A stretch of 64,000 nt of DNA from Gammaproteobacteria bacterium UBA2675 (GTDB lineage Bacteria > Pseudomonadota > Gammaproteobacteria > Pseudomonadales > Pseudohongiellaceae). Of the stretch, positions 1 through 8,920 are shown piece after piece; positions within the stretch are counted from its first letter, which is position 1; each line of letters starts with the position of its first letter. Both the position numbers and the translations under genes were made by a program. The notes under the pieces are model-generated. The model worked only from the letters and a program-made list of their open reading frames with translations, was not told where the DNA came from and ran no database searches. The stretch is from assembly GCA_002354805.1 (NCBI GenBank), contig DEMH01000004.1, positions 195,150 to 259,149 on the forward strand. The letters are read 5' to 3'.

Positions 1-2
1 CC

Positions 3-497
3 AAAGGGCTGTTCAAGCGCCGTGCGGAGCGGGACAACCCGCTGACATTCGATTCAGCAAGACAGCTTGCGATCGAAGTCGCACTCGCTCTGGAGCCACA
101 CATCCATCTTTCGTATCCGGAAGTTCAGCGTGGGATAGGTGCGACGCTGGCTTCGTATCTGGGGGGACTGGAGCCAGGCTTGAGCGCCCAGGATAAAAAA
201 CTCCTGGGCGAGTCCATGGCACAGGATGTTGAGGAGGATATGAGCCAGGCAGCCGAGTATCTGGCTGTCGCGCTGGTGCGGCACTACCGCGTCAGCCTCA
301 GCGATGAGGCGCGCAGGTTTCTTAATGAAACCTATGGTGCGCGCGAATCAGTGCTGGATATACTGGTGCAGTACCAACAGACCGATACGCCCCCTTCACA
401 AAGTCTGTTGACGGTGCGACCTACAGCTGTACCCAACGCACATCGCAGATGGTATCGCAGTCTTGTGCTGGCGCGTCGTCTGGTCGGCGACGACTGA
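3..497 (+). CDS. C-terminal part of an unknown protein (5' end outside window)
   Basis: An open frame runs from the window edge to a TGA at 495-497 without a stop, so this is the last 164 or so residues of a gene that starts upstream. Internal TTG or ATG codons (for example at 180) should not be taken as the start, because the frame is equally coding-like before them. The visible part is hydrophilic and looks alpha-helical, with no transmembrane segment and no motif I recognise. It is convergent with the glutathione transferase gene 31 bases downstream. No function is proposed. Confidence 0.6.
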   Translation, partial: KGLFKRRAERDNPLTFDSARQLAIEVALALEPHIHLSYPEVQRGIGATLASYLGGLEPGLSAQDKKLLGESMAQDVEEDMSQAAEYLAVALVRHYRVSLSDEARRFLNETYGARESVLDILVQYQQTDTPPSQSLLTVRPTAVPNAHRRWYRSLVLARRLVGDD

Positions 498-528
498 GTG
501 CAAGACCCATAACGCTTTTTACTTTGGT

Positions 529-1149
529 TCAGGCAGACACAGATGGGCGTTCATAAAGACGTTCGTGCCAGGCACGCAGATTCTGCTGCTCTGGCGTAAT
601 ACGCTGCTGTATTGCCTTGTTGAAGTCCAGTGCACACAGTGCATTGATGTCGGCCGCTGTGAACGCATCGCCGCACAGATATCGCGTGTTGCTCAGTGAT
701 CTGTCGAGGAAATCAAAAAAACGAGCCGCCTGCCGCTTACATTCTTCACCCCATTCAGGATAGGGCGTCATTCGATCCTTGAAAAAGCCCGTGGTGTGCT
801 GAAATGCCATCCCGGTCGGCATCATGAAGTAGAAGTCAATCCAGCGTAACCACTGTTCTATGTGCGCCTTCTCCAGTGCCGTTGTTCCCAAAAGCCGGGG
901 AGTATCCGGATACGCTTCTTCTACGTAGCGGCAAATTGCCATCGTTTCTGCGATGCAGGTGCCGTCCTCGAGCTCCAGCACCGGCACTTTTTTTAATGGA
1001 TTGCGCGCAGCGTACTCGCTGGTCAGGTTGTCACCCTTCTGCAGATCTACTTCGATCAAGTCAACCTGATCGAGCAGACCTTTTTCTGCCAAAAAAATCC
1101 GCACTCGGCGAGGGTTGGGTGCAACGCGGGTTTCGTAAAGTTTCATCAT
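529..1149 (-). CDS. Glutathione S-transferase family protein
   Basis: This 206-residue protein has the two-domain layout of cytosolic glutathione transferases. The N-terminal thioredoxin fold (about residues 1-82) contains the KVPVLELEDG cis-proline loop and the IAETMAICRYVE segment that binds the gamma-glutamyl part of glutathione. An all-helical C-terminal domain follows, with the FTAADINALCALDF motif. Its likely role is cytoplasmic conjugation or reduction of electrophiles by glutathione; the substrate cannot be read from sequence. Length is normal for the family. The start could be either of two adjacent ATG codons (1149 or 1146). It stands alone between unrelated genes. Confidence 0.9.
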   Translation of the reverse strand: MMKLYETRVAPNPRRVRIFLAEKGLLDQVDLIEVDLQKGDNLTSEYAARNPLKKVPVLELEDGTCIAETMAICRYVEEAYPDTPRLLGTTALEKAHIEQWLRWIDFYFMMPTGMAFQHTTGFFKDRMTPYPEWGEECKRQAARFFDFLDRSLSNTRYLCGDAFTAADINALCALDFNKAIQQRITPEQQNLRAWHERLYERPSVSA

Positions 1150-1238
1150 GTTGGCTGACCTGTTGGTGTTGCTGATAGCTGGTATTTAGTAACCCTGAGT
1201 TTGGCACAGCGCAGGCATTGAAACCAGACATGTCTGTG

Positions 1239-3428
1239 TCATGCAGTTTCGTTGTGTGCATGCATGCGCTGGCTTGCACGCGCGACCAGTTGTTGCATGT
1301 TGTCGCCAGGCTCCAGCATCGTCCAGCCTACCTGATAGTGAATAGGTATGCGCTGGTAGAGGCTTTGCGCCGCGTGATGGAAGCGACTCAGGGCCCTCTC
1401 TGGCCCGGGTGGCGTGGCATCAATAAGTAATACAACAAAATCATCATCGCCGTAACGCGCGCTCAGGTCTGAGCCCCGGAAAACCCTGCCCAGCAATCGA
1501 GCGAATTCGCGCAGAGCCCTGTCGCCTGCCGCAGGTCCATGCTCCTGATTAAATCGTTTCAGGTCGATCAGATCAATCAGGAACAGGCAGGCATGCAGGC
1601 CCGCGCTATTGCAGATGCCGATAACATCATCACAGCGCGCATCAAATCCGCGCCGGTTAAGCAAGCGTGTCATAGGGTCTATGTGAGCGAGGTAATCACC
1701 TGCCAGTTCGGACTCTATCATCACACTCATATTCTTGAGCAGTGTTCGACCCTTGTCATCCAGTGTTCCCGGCTGCTCAGCAATCAGGCACAATGTGCCC
1801 AGGCGGCTGCCCATGCCGACGCGCACGGGGCTTCCCGCGTAGAAGCGGATATGCGGTGTGCTGGTAACCAGTGCATTGTTCTGAAAGCGGGGATCCAGCC
1901 AGGTGTCCTCGACGACCATGACCTGATCACTCTGAATGGCGTGACTGCAGAATGAGTGTTCGCGCGGAGTTTCCCGCACGTCAATGCCAGTGTGGGATTT
2001 AAACCACTGTCGGTTCTCGTCTACCAGGCTGAACAGGCTGATCGGAACATTGAACAGGCGAGTAGCCAGTCGTGTAATGCGATCAAAACGCTCATCGGAC
2101 GGCGTGTCCAGCAATCCCAGGCTGTGAAGTACCCCGAGTCTGTGTTGTTCGTCATCCCTGTGCTGGCTGCTTAACCATTCATGTATGCCTTCGGCGTCCA
2201 GCGGCTCCTTGATGGCATATCCCTGCGCAAGATCACAGCCAATACTGCGCAGATATTCAAGAGTGTCAAAGTTTTCTATACCCTCAGCCGCAGTATAAAG
2301 GCCCAGGCCGTGTCCCAGGTCGATAATGGCTTTAACAACGGTGCGTGACTCTTTGTGCTGAGACAGTGTGGTCACGAAAGACTTGTCAATCTTGATCTCG
2401 GAAAATGGCAATCGTGCCAGTTGTACCATTGACGAATAGCCAGTACCGAAATCGTCAATCGATACCTGAAAGCCTTTCATGCGAAGTCTGGTGAGCACAT
2501 CCAGTGCTGTCACCGGGTCCTCCGTGGCACAGCTCTCGGTCAGTTCAAGAATCAGCCGCTGAGGTGTAACTCCTGTCGCGTAGCACAGTTCCTCCAGCTT
2601 CTCGAACAAAGTCAGGTTGCTCAGCGATCGGTTGGAGATGTTGATGGCCAGCGAAACCTCGTTCAGTCTCCGTGCGAGATACGGGTGTTCTGGCAGTGTC
2701 GCAAACTGCCCGGGCAGAGCCGCCAGCCAGGTGAGCGCTTCAGCCACGATATATTCGGTCAGCGGATCGATCAGCCCGCTCTGCTCGGCAAGCGGAATGA
2801 AGGTATCGGGAGGAATCAGGCCATGCTCAACATGACGCCATCTGGCGAGCGCCTCGAAACCTGCCAACAGGCGCGTCCGGCAATTGATCTTGGGTTGATA
2901 GGCGACGTGGATCTCTCTGCGTTGCAGGGCCGCCATCAACTCTTCCTTGCTGGGTACATATGGCGCGTTGTTGCTTGGAGGTGCTGGTGCATCCTCTGTC
3001 GTTGCCGGTGGAATCCCGCGACGCAGTATTCCCCGCAGCTTGGCGGGTGAAAACGGTTTGGCCAGCACGCCCAGTAACTTCAGGCCATGTTCGCTTGCGG
3101 AGCGGGCCGCCGCGTCCAGCACGCGACCGCCTACACCACTGGAAATGATAATTTCTGCCTGGCAGTCAAGTTTCGCCAGCTCGATGAGTACCTGGACGCC
3201 ATCCATTCGTGGCATGATGAGGTCGATAGCGATGAAGTCAGGCTGCCAGCTCTGCACCAGCCTGAAAAACTCATCGGGCATGTCCGTGAATTGCGCCTCA
3301 ATACCGGCAATGCGAGCCATATTGAGAATGGTTTGTCCGGTCAGCGCATCATCGTCGAGAATCAGCAGGCGGTCAGGCTTGTAGACGGGTGTGGAGGACA
3401 GCATCGTGGGAGTCCACTGCGCTTGCAC
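1239..3428 (-). CDS. Cyclic-di-GMP signalling protein, REC-EAL-GAF-GGDEF
   Basis: This is a 729-residue cytoplasmic signalling protein. Domain order is a response-regulator receiver (about 18-138; phospho-acceptor D69 in AIDLIMP, conserved K124), an EAL phosphodiesterase domain (about 160-405), a GAF domain (about 430-570) and a GGDEF domain (about 580-715). The EAL domain keeps FEALARW (192-194), an ELTES glutamate, DDFGTGYSS and an AEGIE segment, so cyclic-di-GMP hydrolysis is plausible. The GGDEF signature reads GDDDF (660-664), which is degenerate, so cyclase activity is doubtful. EAL placed before GGDEF is the reverse of the commoner order. A cognate kinase is not adjacent. Confidence 0.9.
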   Translation of the reverse strand: MQAQWTPTMLSSTPVYKPDRLLILDDDALTGQTILNMARIAGIEAQFTDMPDEFFRLVQSWQPDFIAIDLIMPRMDGVQVLIELAKLDCQAEIIISSGVGGRVLDAAARSASEHGLKLLGVLAKPFSPAKLRGILRRGIPPATTEDAPAPPSNNAPYVPSKEELMAALQRREIHVAYQPKINCRTRLLAGFEALARWRHVEHGLIPPDTFIPLAEQSGLIDPLTEYIVAEALTWLAALPGQFATLPEHPYLARRLNEVSLAINISNRSLSNLTLFEKLEELCYATGVTPQRLILELTESCATEDPVTALDVLTRLRMKGFQVSIDDFGTGYSSMVQLARLPFSEIKIDKSFVTTLSQHKESRTVVKAIIDLGHGLGLYTAAEGIENFDTLEYLRSIGCDLAQGYAIKEPLDAEGIHEWLSSQHRDDEQHRLGVLHSLGLLDTPSDERFDRITRLATRLFNVPISLFSLVDENRQWFKSHTGIDVRETPREHSFCSHAIQSDQVMVVEDTWLDPRFQNNALVTSTPHIRFYAGSPVRVGMGSRLGTLCLIAEQPGTLDDKGRTLLKNMSVMIESELAGDYLAHIDPMTRLLNRRGFDARCDDVIGICNSAGLHACLFLIDLIDLKRFNQEHGPAAGDRALREFARLLGRVFRGSDLSARYGDDDFVVLLIDATPPGPERALSRFHHAAQSLYQRIPIHYQVGWTMLEPGDNMQQLVARASQRMHAHNETA

Positions 3429-3538
3429 TTCGTTTATTATGATCCAATTATTCTAGCAGTACGTTAACAGAGATGGTAAATCGCGTTGCGATAATGAGAC
3501 GCGGTTCGCAATTTATCACAGTCGAAAGGGTGACAAGT

Positions 3539-4696
3539 ATGTCTGAGACCTTGCAAGGGGCTATTGGTCAGCTTCACAAAGCCGCAAAATACACAAAAAT
3601 TCCGGATGAAATCCTGGATATCCTGCAGTATCCGGCGGAGGTCCTTAGTGCACGTCTGACAATTCGAATGGATAACGGAGCCCGCCGCTCTTTCCAGGCC
3701 TGGCGCTGTCGTTATGACGGCTCGAGAGGGCCAACCAAAGGCGGTATCAGGTTCCATCCTGATGCCAGCATGGACGAGGTTGTCAGTCTGGCGTTCTGGA
3801 TGACATTCAAGTGTGCCGTTATCGGTGTCCCTTATGGTGGTGCCAAGGGCGCGGTGAAAGTGGATACCCGGGAGCTTTCCAAGGCCGAGCTGGAGCGCCT
3901 GTCACGCGCCTATGTGCATGCATTCGCAGGTCTCATTGGCCCTGACCGTGATATTCCGGCACCAGACATGTACACCAATCCCATGGTCATGGGCTGGATG
4001 ATGGATGAGTACTGCTCCCTTGTGGGCCAGCATGTGCCGGGTGTAATAACCGGCAAGCCACTCGCTATCGGTGGGTCACAGGGACGCAGTGTTGCCACGG
4101 CTCTTGGTGGCTTCTACGTGCTGCAGCAACTGCTGAAATCGCTTGATCTCGACAAGTGTGAGAAGCGGGTCGTGATTCAGGGTTTCGGAAATGCCGGTGC
4201 TACCATGGCGGAGATGCTTCATAAAGACGGTTGGAAGATTGTTGCTGTATCAGATTCATCTGGCGGTATTTACTGTAAAGAGGGTTTGGACCCGGTGGCG
4301 CTGGCCGAACGCAAACGTGAGAAAGGATCGGTTCGTGACTACGACAAATCATGCGGCGGTGGCAAGATTGAGTCGATTGAACGCGATGAGATGTTCGCCT
4401 GCGACTGCGACCTGATCATACCGGCAGCGCTGGAGTCCCAGATTACGCGTGACAATGCCGGGGCAATCAAGGCCCGCGTTATTCTGGAACTGGCAAACGG
4501 CCCGGTGACCTCGGATGCAGACGAGATACTGCAGGAGAATAATGTAATTGTGTTGCCGGATATTCTGGCTAACGCTGGTGGAGTCACAGTATCGTATTTT
4601 GAGTGGGTGCAGAACAAGCAGGGCTATTACTGGACCGAACAGGAAGTATACGACCGCTTGAAACCGATGATGGAGACCGAGAGTCAGGCGGTTTGA
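3539..4696 (+). CDS. Glu/Leu/Phe/Val-type amino-acid dehydrogenase, C-terminally truncated by an in-frame stop
   Basis: This is a Glu/Leu/Phe/Val dehydrogenase family protein, most like NAD(P)-glutamate dehydrogenase (oxidative deamination of glutamate to 2-oxoglutarate). Seen in sequence are the substrate-domain GPTKGGIRFHP segment, the KCAVIGVPYGGAKG stretch carrying the catalytic lysines (about 91 and 103), and the Rossmann GFGNAGATMA nucleotide-binding loop. The start at 3539 gives the family's usual N-terminus; an in-frame ATG at 3473 is also open but adds an atypical extension. The frame stops at 4694-4696, 385 residues in. The next 37 codons still encode the conserved C-terminal helix, so the gene is about 38 residues short of its family length. 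Confidence 0.88.
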   Translation: MSETLQGAIGQLHKAAKYTKIPDEILDILQYPAEVLSARLTIRMDNGARRSFQAWRCRYDGSRGPTKGGIRFHPDASMDEVVSLAFWMTFKCAVIGVPYGGAKGAVKVDTRELSKAELERLSRAYVHAFAGLIGPDRDIPAPDMYTNPMVMGWMMDEYCSLVGQHVPGVITGKPLAIGGSQGRSVATALGGFYVLQQLLKSLDLDKCEKRVVIQGFGNAGATMAEMLHKDGWKIVAVSDSSGGIYCKEGLDPVALAERKREKGSVRDYDKSCGGGKIESIERDEMFACDCDLIIPAALESQITRDNAGAIKARVILELANGPVTSDADEILQENNVIVLPDILANAGGVTVSYFEWVQNKQGYYWTEQEVYDRLKPMMETESQAV

Positions 4697-4810
4697 GATC
4701 TCGCTGAATCCAAGAAAATTACCCTGCGTACTGCGGCGTATGTGCTGGGTCTGGAGCGGCTTGTTGATGCCATCAAAGCGGTGGGGACTCAGGCATACTT
4801 TTGTCCATGA
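4694..4810 (+). other. Detached C-terminal coding remnant of the dehydrogenase, after an in-frame TGA
   Basis: Directly after the TGA at 4694-4696, the same frame continues as DLAESKKITLRTAAYVLG and on to a second TGA at 4808-4810. In this family the residue before that helix is normally Trp (…AVWDLAES…), so TGA most simply replaces TGG by one base. Restoring it would give a 423-residue enzyme. The last 38 bases overlap the 3' end of the opposite-strand kinase gene. Confidence 0.8.
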
Positions 4811-6638
4811 GCTGACTCAGCTCGTGCAGCACCAGGCGCGTCCGGGTGCCGTGTGGCGTGCTCTGCCAGTCGATCTGCGCGTCGATTTCGACTGCCCTGG
4901 CGCGCAGGTTGCTCAGGCCATTGCCCTCACTGCGTGACGTCATGTTGTTTCCACCAAATCCAACGCCGTCATCCGTGATGCTGATAACCAATGAGTCATC
5001 GGATATATCAATATCAATTTTCACAGCATGTGCCTGGGCATGACGAATAATATTGCTGACCAGTTCCTTCATGATGCGATTGATATTGAATGCCACCAGC
5101 GATGGCAGCATGACGGCCGGGATCAGGTTTGGATGGTGCCAGTCAACGAGGTGCCCTGCACCCTGCAATCGGAGCGTTGACTCCTCGTTGATATCATGCA
5201 GCATGTCCTCCAGCAGCTGATCTGGAGTATTTGCTCTGGAAACCGCCTGGCGAAGGCTTTCCAGAGTGGATCGTGCCATGTTGCCTACTTTTTGATCGTC
5301 ACTGGCGTGGATCATTGACAGCAGCCGGGAGCCGACGTCATCGTGAAGGTCACGATAGATTTTCTGGCGCTCCTGTTCGGTTGCCTGCTTCATCTCCAGG
5401 AGCCGGCGCTCCTCAAAGCTCTTGGCGATGATCTGACGACTGACTTCGATCTTTTGCTCAAGCTCGCGATTCAATGATTCAGCAATTGTAAGTGCCTGGG
5501 TAAAGCGATGCAGCAACACAGCAGCAAATATCAGCAGCAGCACTGGTATGCCAAAGTGCGCATAAACCAGAGTCCCATCCCAGCCGGAGCCGCCTTCAAA
5601 AAACATTTGGAAGGCGTTGACCAAAAACAGCACGATCTGGCCGAGTATAGCGACAGACAGGATAACCGCCTCTGGCTCGCGCCGGCGCCACGCAATAACC
5701 GAGACACGTCCGATCAGAATGAGCAGTACTGTCACACCGACCAGGTGCGCCAGGTAAGCGCTGTACCAGAACAGCTCCGCAGGCATCAGAGCATGCGCAA
5801 TGCAGGCTGCCAATGTCCATGCAAAAAACAGGCGTTCACGAGCAGGTCGTCTGGCACGCGCAAGCCTTCCAATAAAGCCATAGAGGAAAAAGATGGTCAG
5901 ATCCATGGCCGAATGCACAACTGGCAGCCAGATGTCATAGCTAAGCGGATTGTAGAGAATCACGGTATGAGCAGCACCGGTTGCCCAGGCAAAACATATG
6001 CCGCTAAACCACAGGTATACCGTGTCAGACCGGCGTATCACCCACAGGCCCAGCGTGAACAATCCCATCGAAAAGGCAAACGCCAGTAATATCCGGTTGA
6101 TCTCGACCTGCTGAAACAGGCGCTGTTCCTGAATCTGCTGTAGCTCGGCTTTACTCCCCAGAAGAGGCGGTGCCAGCAGGCCGCCCCATTCAGTCACCTG
6201 CAAGAGAATCAGAACCTCGTTGGTGCCAGGCAACCACTGATCATCATCAATATTTGCAAGCAGGGGGCGGTTCCAGGCTGTCGTGAGTCTGTTGTCTCGG
6301 TAGGCGTTGCCGGCAATTTCGACACGATTGAAGTATACGGTTGCAGAAAGGTTGTAACGCCATAACAGCAGGCTGATGTTGGGGCTTTGTGTTGGTCGTT
6401 CAATCAGGAAACGCAGCCAGACAGCACCTTCCTCCACTGCCTGCTGCCAAAAATCAGGCTCGACATCAATGCCTCTGAATGGAAGCTGGGTTGGCTGCCA
6501 GTTGGCACTGACCGGTGGCAGCCCTGCGCCGGTGAACACCAATTGACTGGCACTTTCCAGTTCGGTGATATCATTCGTCTGTGGCCAGCCGGCTGTGGCC
6601 GTTAGCAACAACACCCAAAAAGTCGCGATTCTCAACAC
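4773..6638 (-). CDS. Membrane sensor histidine kinase, 7TMR-DISM / NarX-type catalytic core
   Basis: This 621-residue inner-membrane sensor begins with a signal sequence. A periplasmic beta-rich domain of the 7TMR-DISM type follows (about 25-175), then seven or so hydrophobic helices (about 185-385), a coiled coil, a HisKA_3 dimerisation box with the phospho-acceptor in YRDLHDDVGSRLL, and a HATPase_c domain with an N-box (KELVSNIIRHA) and DDGVGFGG. This core is the NarX/LytS-like type that pairs with LuxR-type regulators. Exactly such a regulator is encoded divergently 165 bases away, so the two very probably form a two-component pair. The ligand is unknown. Confidence 0.9.
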   Translation of the reverse strand: MLRIATFWVLLLTATAGWPQTNDITELESASQLVFTGAGLPPVSANWQPTQLPFRGIDVEPDFWQQAVEEGAVWLRFLIERPTQSPNISLLLWRYNLSATVYFNRVEIAGNAYRDNRLTTAWNRPLLANIDDDQWLPGTNEVLILLQVTEWGGLLAPPLLGSKAELQQIQEQRLFQQVEINRILLAFAFSMGLFTLGLWVIRRSDTVYLWFSGICFAWATGAAHTVILYNPLSYDIWLPVVHSAMDLTIFFLYGFIGRLARARRPARERLFFAWTLAACIAHALMPAELFWYSAYLAHLVGVTVLLILIGRVSVIAWRRREPEAVILSVAILGQIVLFLVNAFQMFFEGGSGWDGTLVYAHFGIPVLLLIFAAVLLHRFTQALTIAESLNRELEQKIEVSRQIIAKSFEERRLLEMKQATEQERQKIYRDLHDDVGSRLLSMIHASDDQKVGNMARSTLESLRQAVSRANTPDQLLEDMLHDINEESTLRLQGAGHLVDWHHPNLIPAVMLPSLVAFNINRIMKELVSNIIRHAQAHAVKIDIDISDDSLVISITDDGVGFGGNNMTSRSEGNGLSNLRARAVEIDAQIDWQSTPHGTRTRLVLHELSQLMDKSMPESPPL

Positions 6639-6803
6639 GTGTCAGTGAATCCTGATGGCCGGTTTTGGTCTGGACGCTGCGAAGAGCGCCACAGTTAGTC
6701 AAGGTATCTGTTCGCGTCCCCCTCATTGTGGGGTATACAACCGTCAGGTCATTGTCTACAGTCGGCACGGAAAAGCAATGCTTGAGACCAAGGAAAACGC
6801 AAC

Positions 6804-7457
6804 ATGTGGTCGTCAGAACACGCCCGCGCACTGGTAGTTGAAGACAATGCCGAGACACGGGCCTGGCTGGTCTCGTGCGTCAATTCGGCGTTTCCCGAAC
6901 TGCAGGTGGTCGCCGCTGCCAATCTGGCTGATGCCATGGAGCTTGTATCGACGGGACAGTTTGACCTGGCACTGGTCGATCTTGGCCTGCCTGACGGCAG
7001 TGGAATGGATGTCGTACGGGCTTTGCAGCAGGCGTCTGGTGCCTGTTATGTCGTGGTGGCGACGATCTATGACGACGACAAAAACCTTTTCTCTGCGCTC
7101 AAGGCAGGTGCCAGGGGCTATATCCTGAAGGATCAGGACAGAGCCCGGATTGTCAGCTACCTGCAGGGAATCAAGAAAAATCAACCGCCACTGTCGCCAG
7201 CCTCTTCACAGCGACTGATTCAGCACTTCAACAGCAAAGGCGATGCGCTGCAGGATGCCAGACTCACGCCGCGCGAAACGGATGTGCTGTGTCTGATTGG
7301 CAAAGGTTACAGCGTGGATGACAGTGCGCAGATGCTCGCGCTGTCATCCGATACCGTGAAGGGATACATTAAGAGTATTTATGCCAAACTTGGTGTTTCC
7401 AACCGATCAGAGGCAACCCTTGAGGCCATCCGGCTCGGTATTATCGACGCCGATTGA
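6804..7457 (+). CDS. NarL/FixJ-family response regulator
   Basis: This 217-residue DNA-binding response regulator has a receiver domain at about 8-125, with the acidic pocket VVEDN and phospho-acceptor Asp in LVDLGLPDG, then a LuxR-type helix-turn-helix at about 150-210 (LTPRETDVLCLIGKGYS … VKGYIKSIYAKLGV). It lies divergent to the NarX-like kinase and is its likely partner. Its last 17 bases overlap the 3' end of the convergent helicase gene, so the two transcripts must be antisense at their ends. Confidence 0.92.
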   Translation: MWSSEHARALVVEDNAETRAWLVSCVNSAFPELQVVAAANLADAMELVSTGQFDLALVDLGLPDGSGMDVVRALQQASGACYVVVATIYDDDKNLFSALKAGARGYILKDQDRARIVSYLQGIKKNQPPLSPASSQRLIQHFNSKGDALQDARLTPRETDVLCLIGKGYSVDDSAQMLALSSDTVKGYIKSIYAKLGVSNRSEATLEAIRLGIIDAD

Positions 7458-8715
7458 CCGGGCGGTCCGCATCAAAACGCGAATTTTCAGATGACTGACG
7501 ACCTGGGCGGGACTGGGGGCGTCTTCGCCTCGCCGCTGGGGCTTTGCGAGCCGGTTTGTCGTCGGCCGCCATCGCTGGTCTCGCGCTGGGCTCAAAACCA
7601 GGGATAACAGTGCGGGGCAATGAGCGCTTCAGCACTTTCTCGATGGCCTTGATCTGCTTGGTCTGATCTTCCGACAGTAGTGAGATGGCCTCACCGTCCG
7701 AGCCAGCGCGGGCAGTTCGACCGATCCGGTGTACATAGTCTTCTGGAACATCCGGCAGGTCATAGTTGATCACATGTGGCAGTTGTTCAATATCAATCCC
7801 TCGTGCCGCAATGTCGGTTGCGACCAGTACCTGCAGGCCACCATTCTTGAATAACTCCAGTACTCGCGTGCGTTGCGCCTGGCTTTTGTTGCCGTGGATG
7901 GCTGCGGCGTCGATACCATCGCCCTCAAGCATTTTGACCAGTTTATTAGCGCCATGTTTGGTGCGGCTGAAAACCAGTACCTGATACCAGTTGTTGCTGC
8001 TGATCAGGTGGCTGAGCAGTGCGGTTTTACGGGATTTGTCGACCGGATGAATACGTTGGTCAACGCGGTCTGCAGTAGCATTGGCAGGGGCGACATTGAT
8101 TTCCACAGGGTTGTTCAACAAGCCCTTGGCCAGTGCCTGGATTTCAGTTGAGAAGGTTGCCGAGAACAGCAGGTTCTGCCGTTTCTTCGGCAGCAGTGCC
8201 AGGATTTTTTTAATGTCCCGGATGAACCCCATATCCAGCATCCGGTCGGCTTCGTCCAGTACCAGTATTTCCAGCTGATCAAAGCTGACTGCATTTTGCT
8301 GGTGCAGGTCCAGCAGGCGCCCGGGTGTCGCAACCAGAATGTCCAGGCCGCCGCGCAGAATACTGATCTGCGGGTTGATTTTGACGCCGCCAAACACCAC
8401 CGCGCTTCGCGTGCGCTCGTATTTACCGTAGGTCTTGATGCTGTCGTGAACCTGTGCGGCCAGTTCGCGTGTCGGTGTCAAAACCAGCGCCCGAATGCGT
8501 GTTCGTCCAACAGTTTCTCCACCACTCAGGCGCTGGATAATTGGCAGCGTAAACCCTGCGGTTTTTCCGGTGCCTGTCTGGGCGGAGGCCAAGAGATCGT
8601 GGCCCTGCAATACCGCCGGGATGGCTTTTTCCTGAATGGGAGTGGGTTGTGTGTACTGTTGTTCAGCAACAGCCTTCAAAAGTGCCTGAGACAGGCCAAG
8701 GTCATTAAAAGTCAT
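7441..8715 (-). CDS. rhlE: DEAD-box ATP-dependent RNA helicase, RhlE-like
   Basis: This 424-residue RNA helicase acts in RNA remodelling, either ribosome assembly or mRNA decay. All superfamily 2 motifs are visible: the Q motif (FNDLGLSQAL … QPTPIQ), Walker A (AQTGTGKT), PTRELAAQ, DEAD (VLDEADRMLDMGF), SAT, and the C-terminal ARGIDIEQ and HRIGRTARAG motifs. A basic, Arg-rich tail of about 50 residues matches RhlE-type C-termini that bind RNA. The start at 8715 (MTFNDLG) fits the family; an upstream in-frame start at 8769 would add 18 atypical residues. Confidence 0.92.
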   Translation of the reverse strand: MTFNDLGLSQALLKAVAEQQYTQPTPIQEKAIPAVLQGHDLLASAQTGTGKTAGFTLPIIQRLSGGETVGRTRIRALVLTPTRELAAQVHDSIKTYGKYERTRSAVVFGGVKINPQISILRGGLDILVATPGRLLDLHQQNAVSFDQLEILVLDEADRMLDMGFIRDIKKILALLPKKRQNLLFSATFSTEIQALAKGLLNNPVEINVAPANATADRVDQRIHPVDKSRKTALLSHLISSNNWYQVLVFSRTKHGANKLVKMLEGDGIDAAAIHGNKSQAQRTRVLELFKNGGLQVLVATDIAARGIDIEQLPHVINYDLPDVPEDYVHRIGRTARAGSDGEAISLLSEDQTKQIKAIEKVLKRSLPRTVIPGFEPSARPAMAADDKPARKAPAARRRRPQSRPGRQSSENSRFDADRPVNRRR

Positions 8716-8920
8716 TAAATATCCGGGAATTAGGAAGCTCAGGAATTGAGCATCAATCGAGTCAGGCAATGATTGCCCGCTGTGCAGTTAAATCGACAGT
8801 CGAGGATTGTAACACATTGGCGCAACTTGCCGATACAAATTGATTGCCAGGGGCAGTCATATTGCTTAAGTTACCGGGTTTTTAACCAACCAATAACTAA
8901 AAAATAATGAGATAGTAATA

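Noticed and set aside
4694..4696. TGA in the dehydrogenase as selenocysteine or reassigned Trp codon
   Set aside because: No selenocysteine is known at this position in the family, no SECIS-like structure is evident just downstream, and many genes in the window end in TGA, so the standard code applies.
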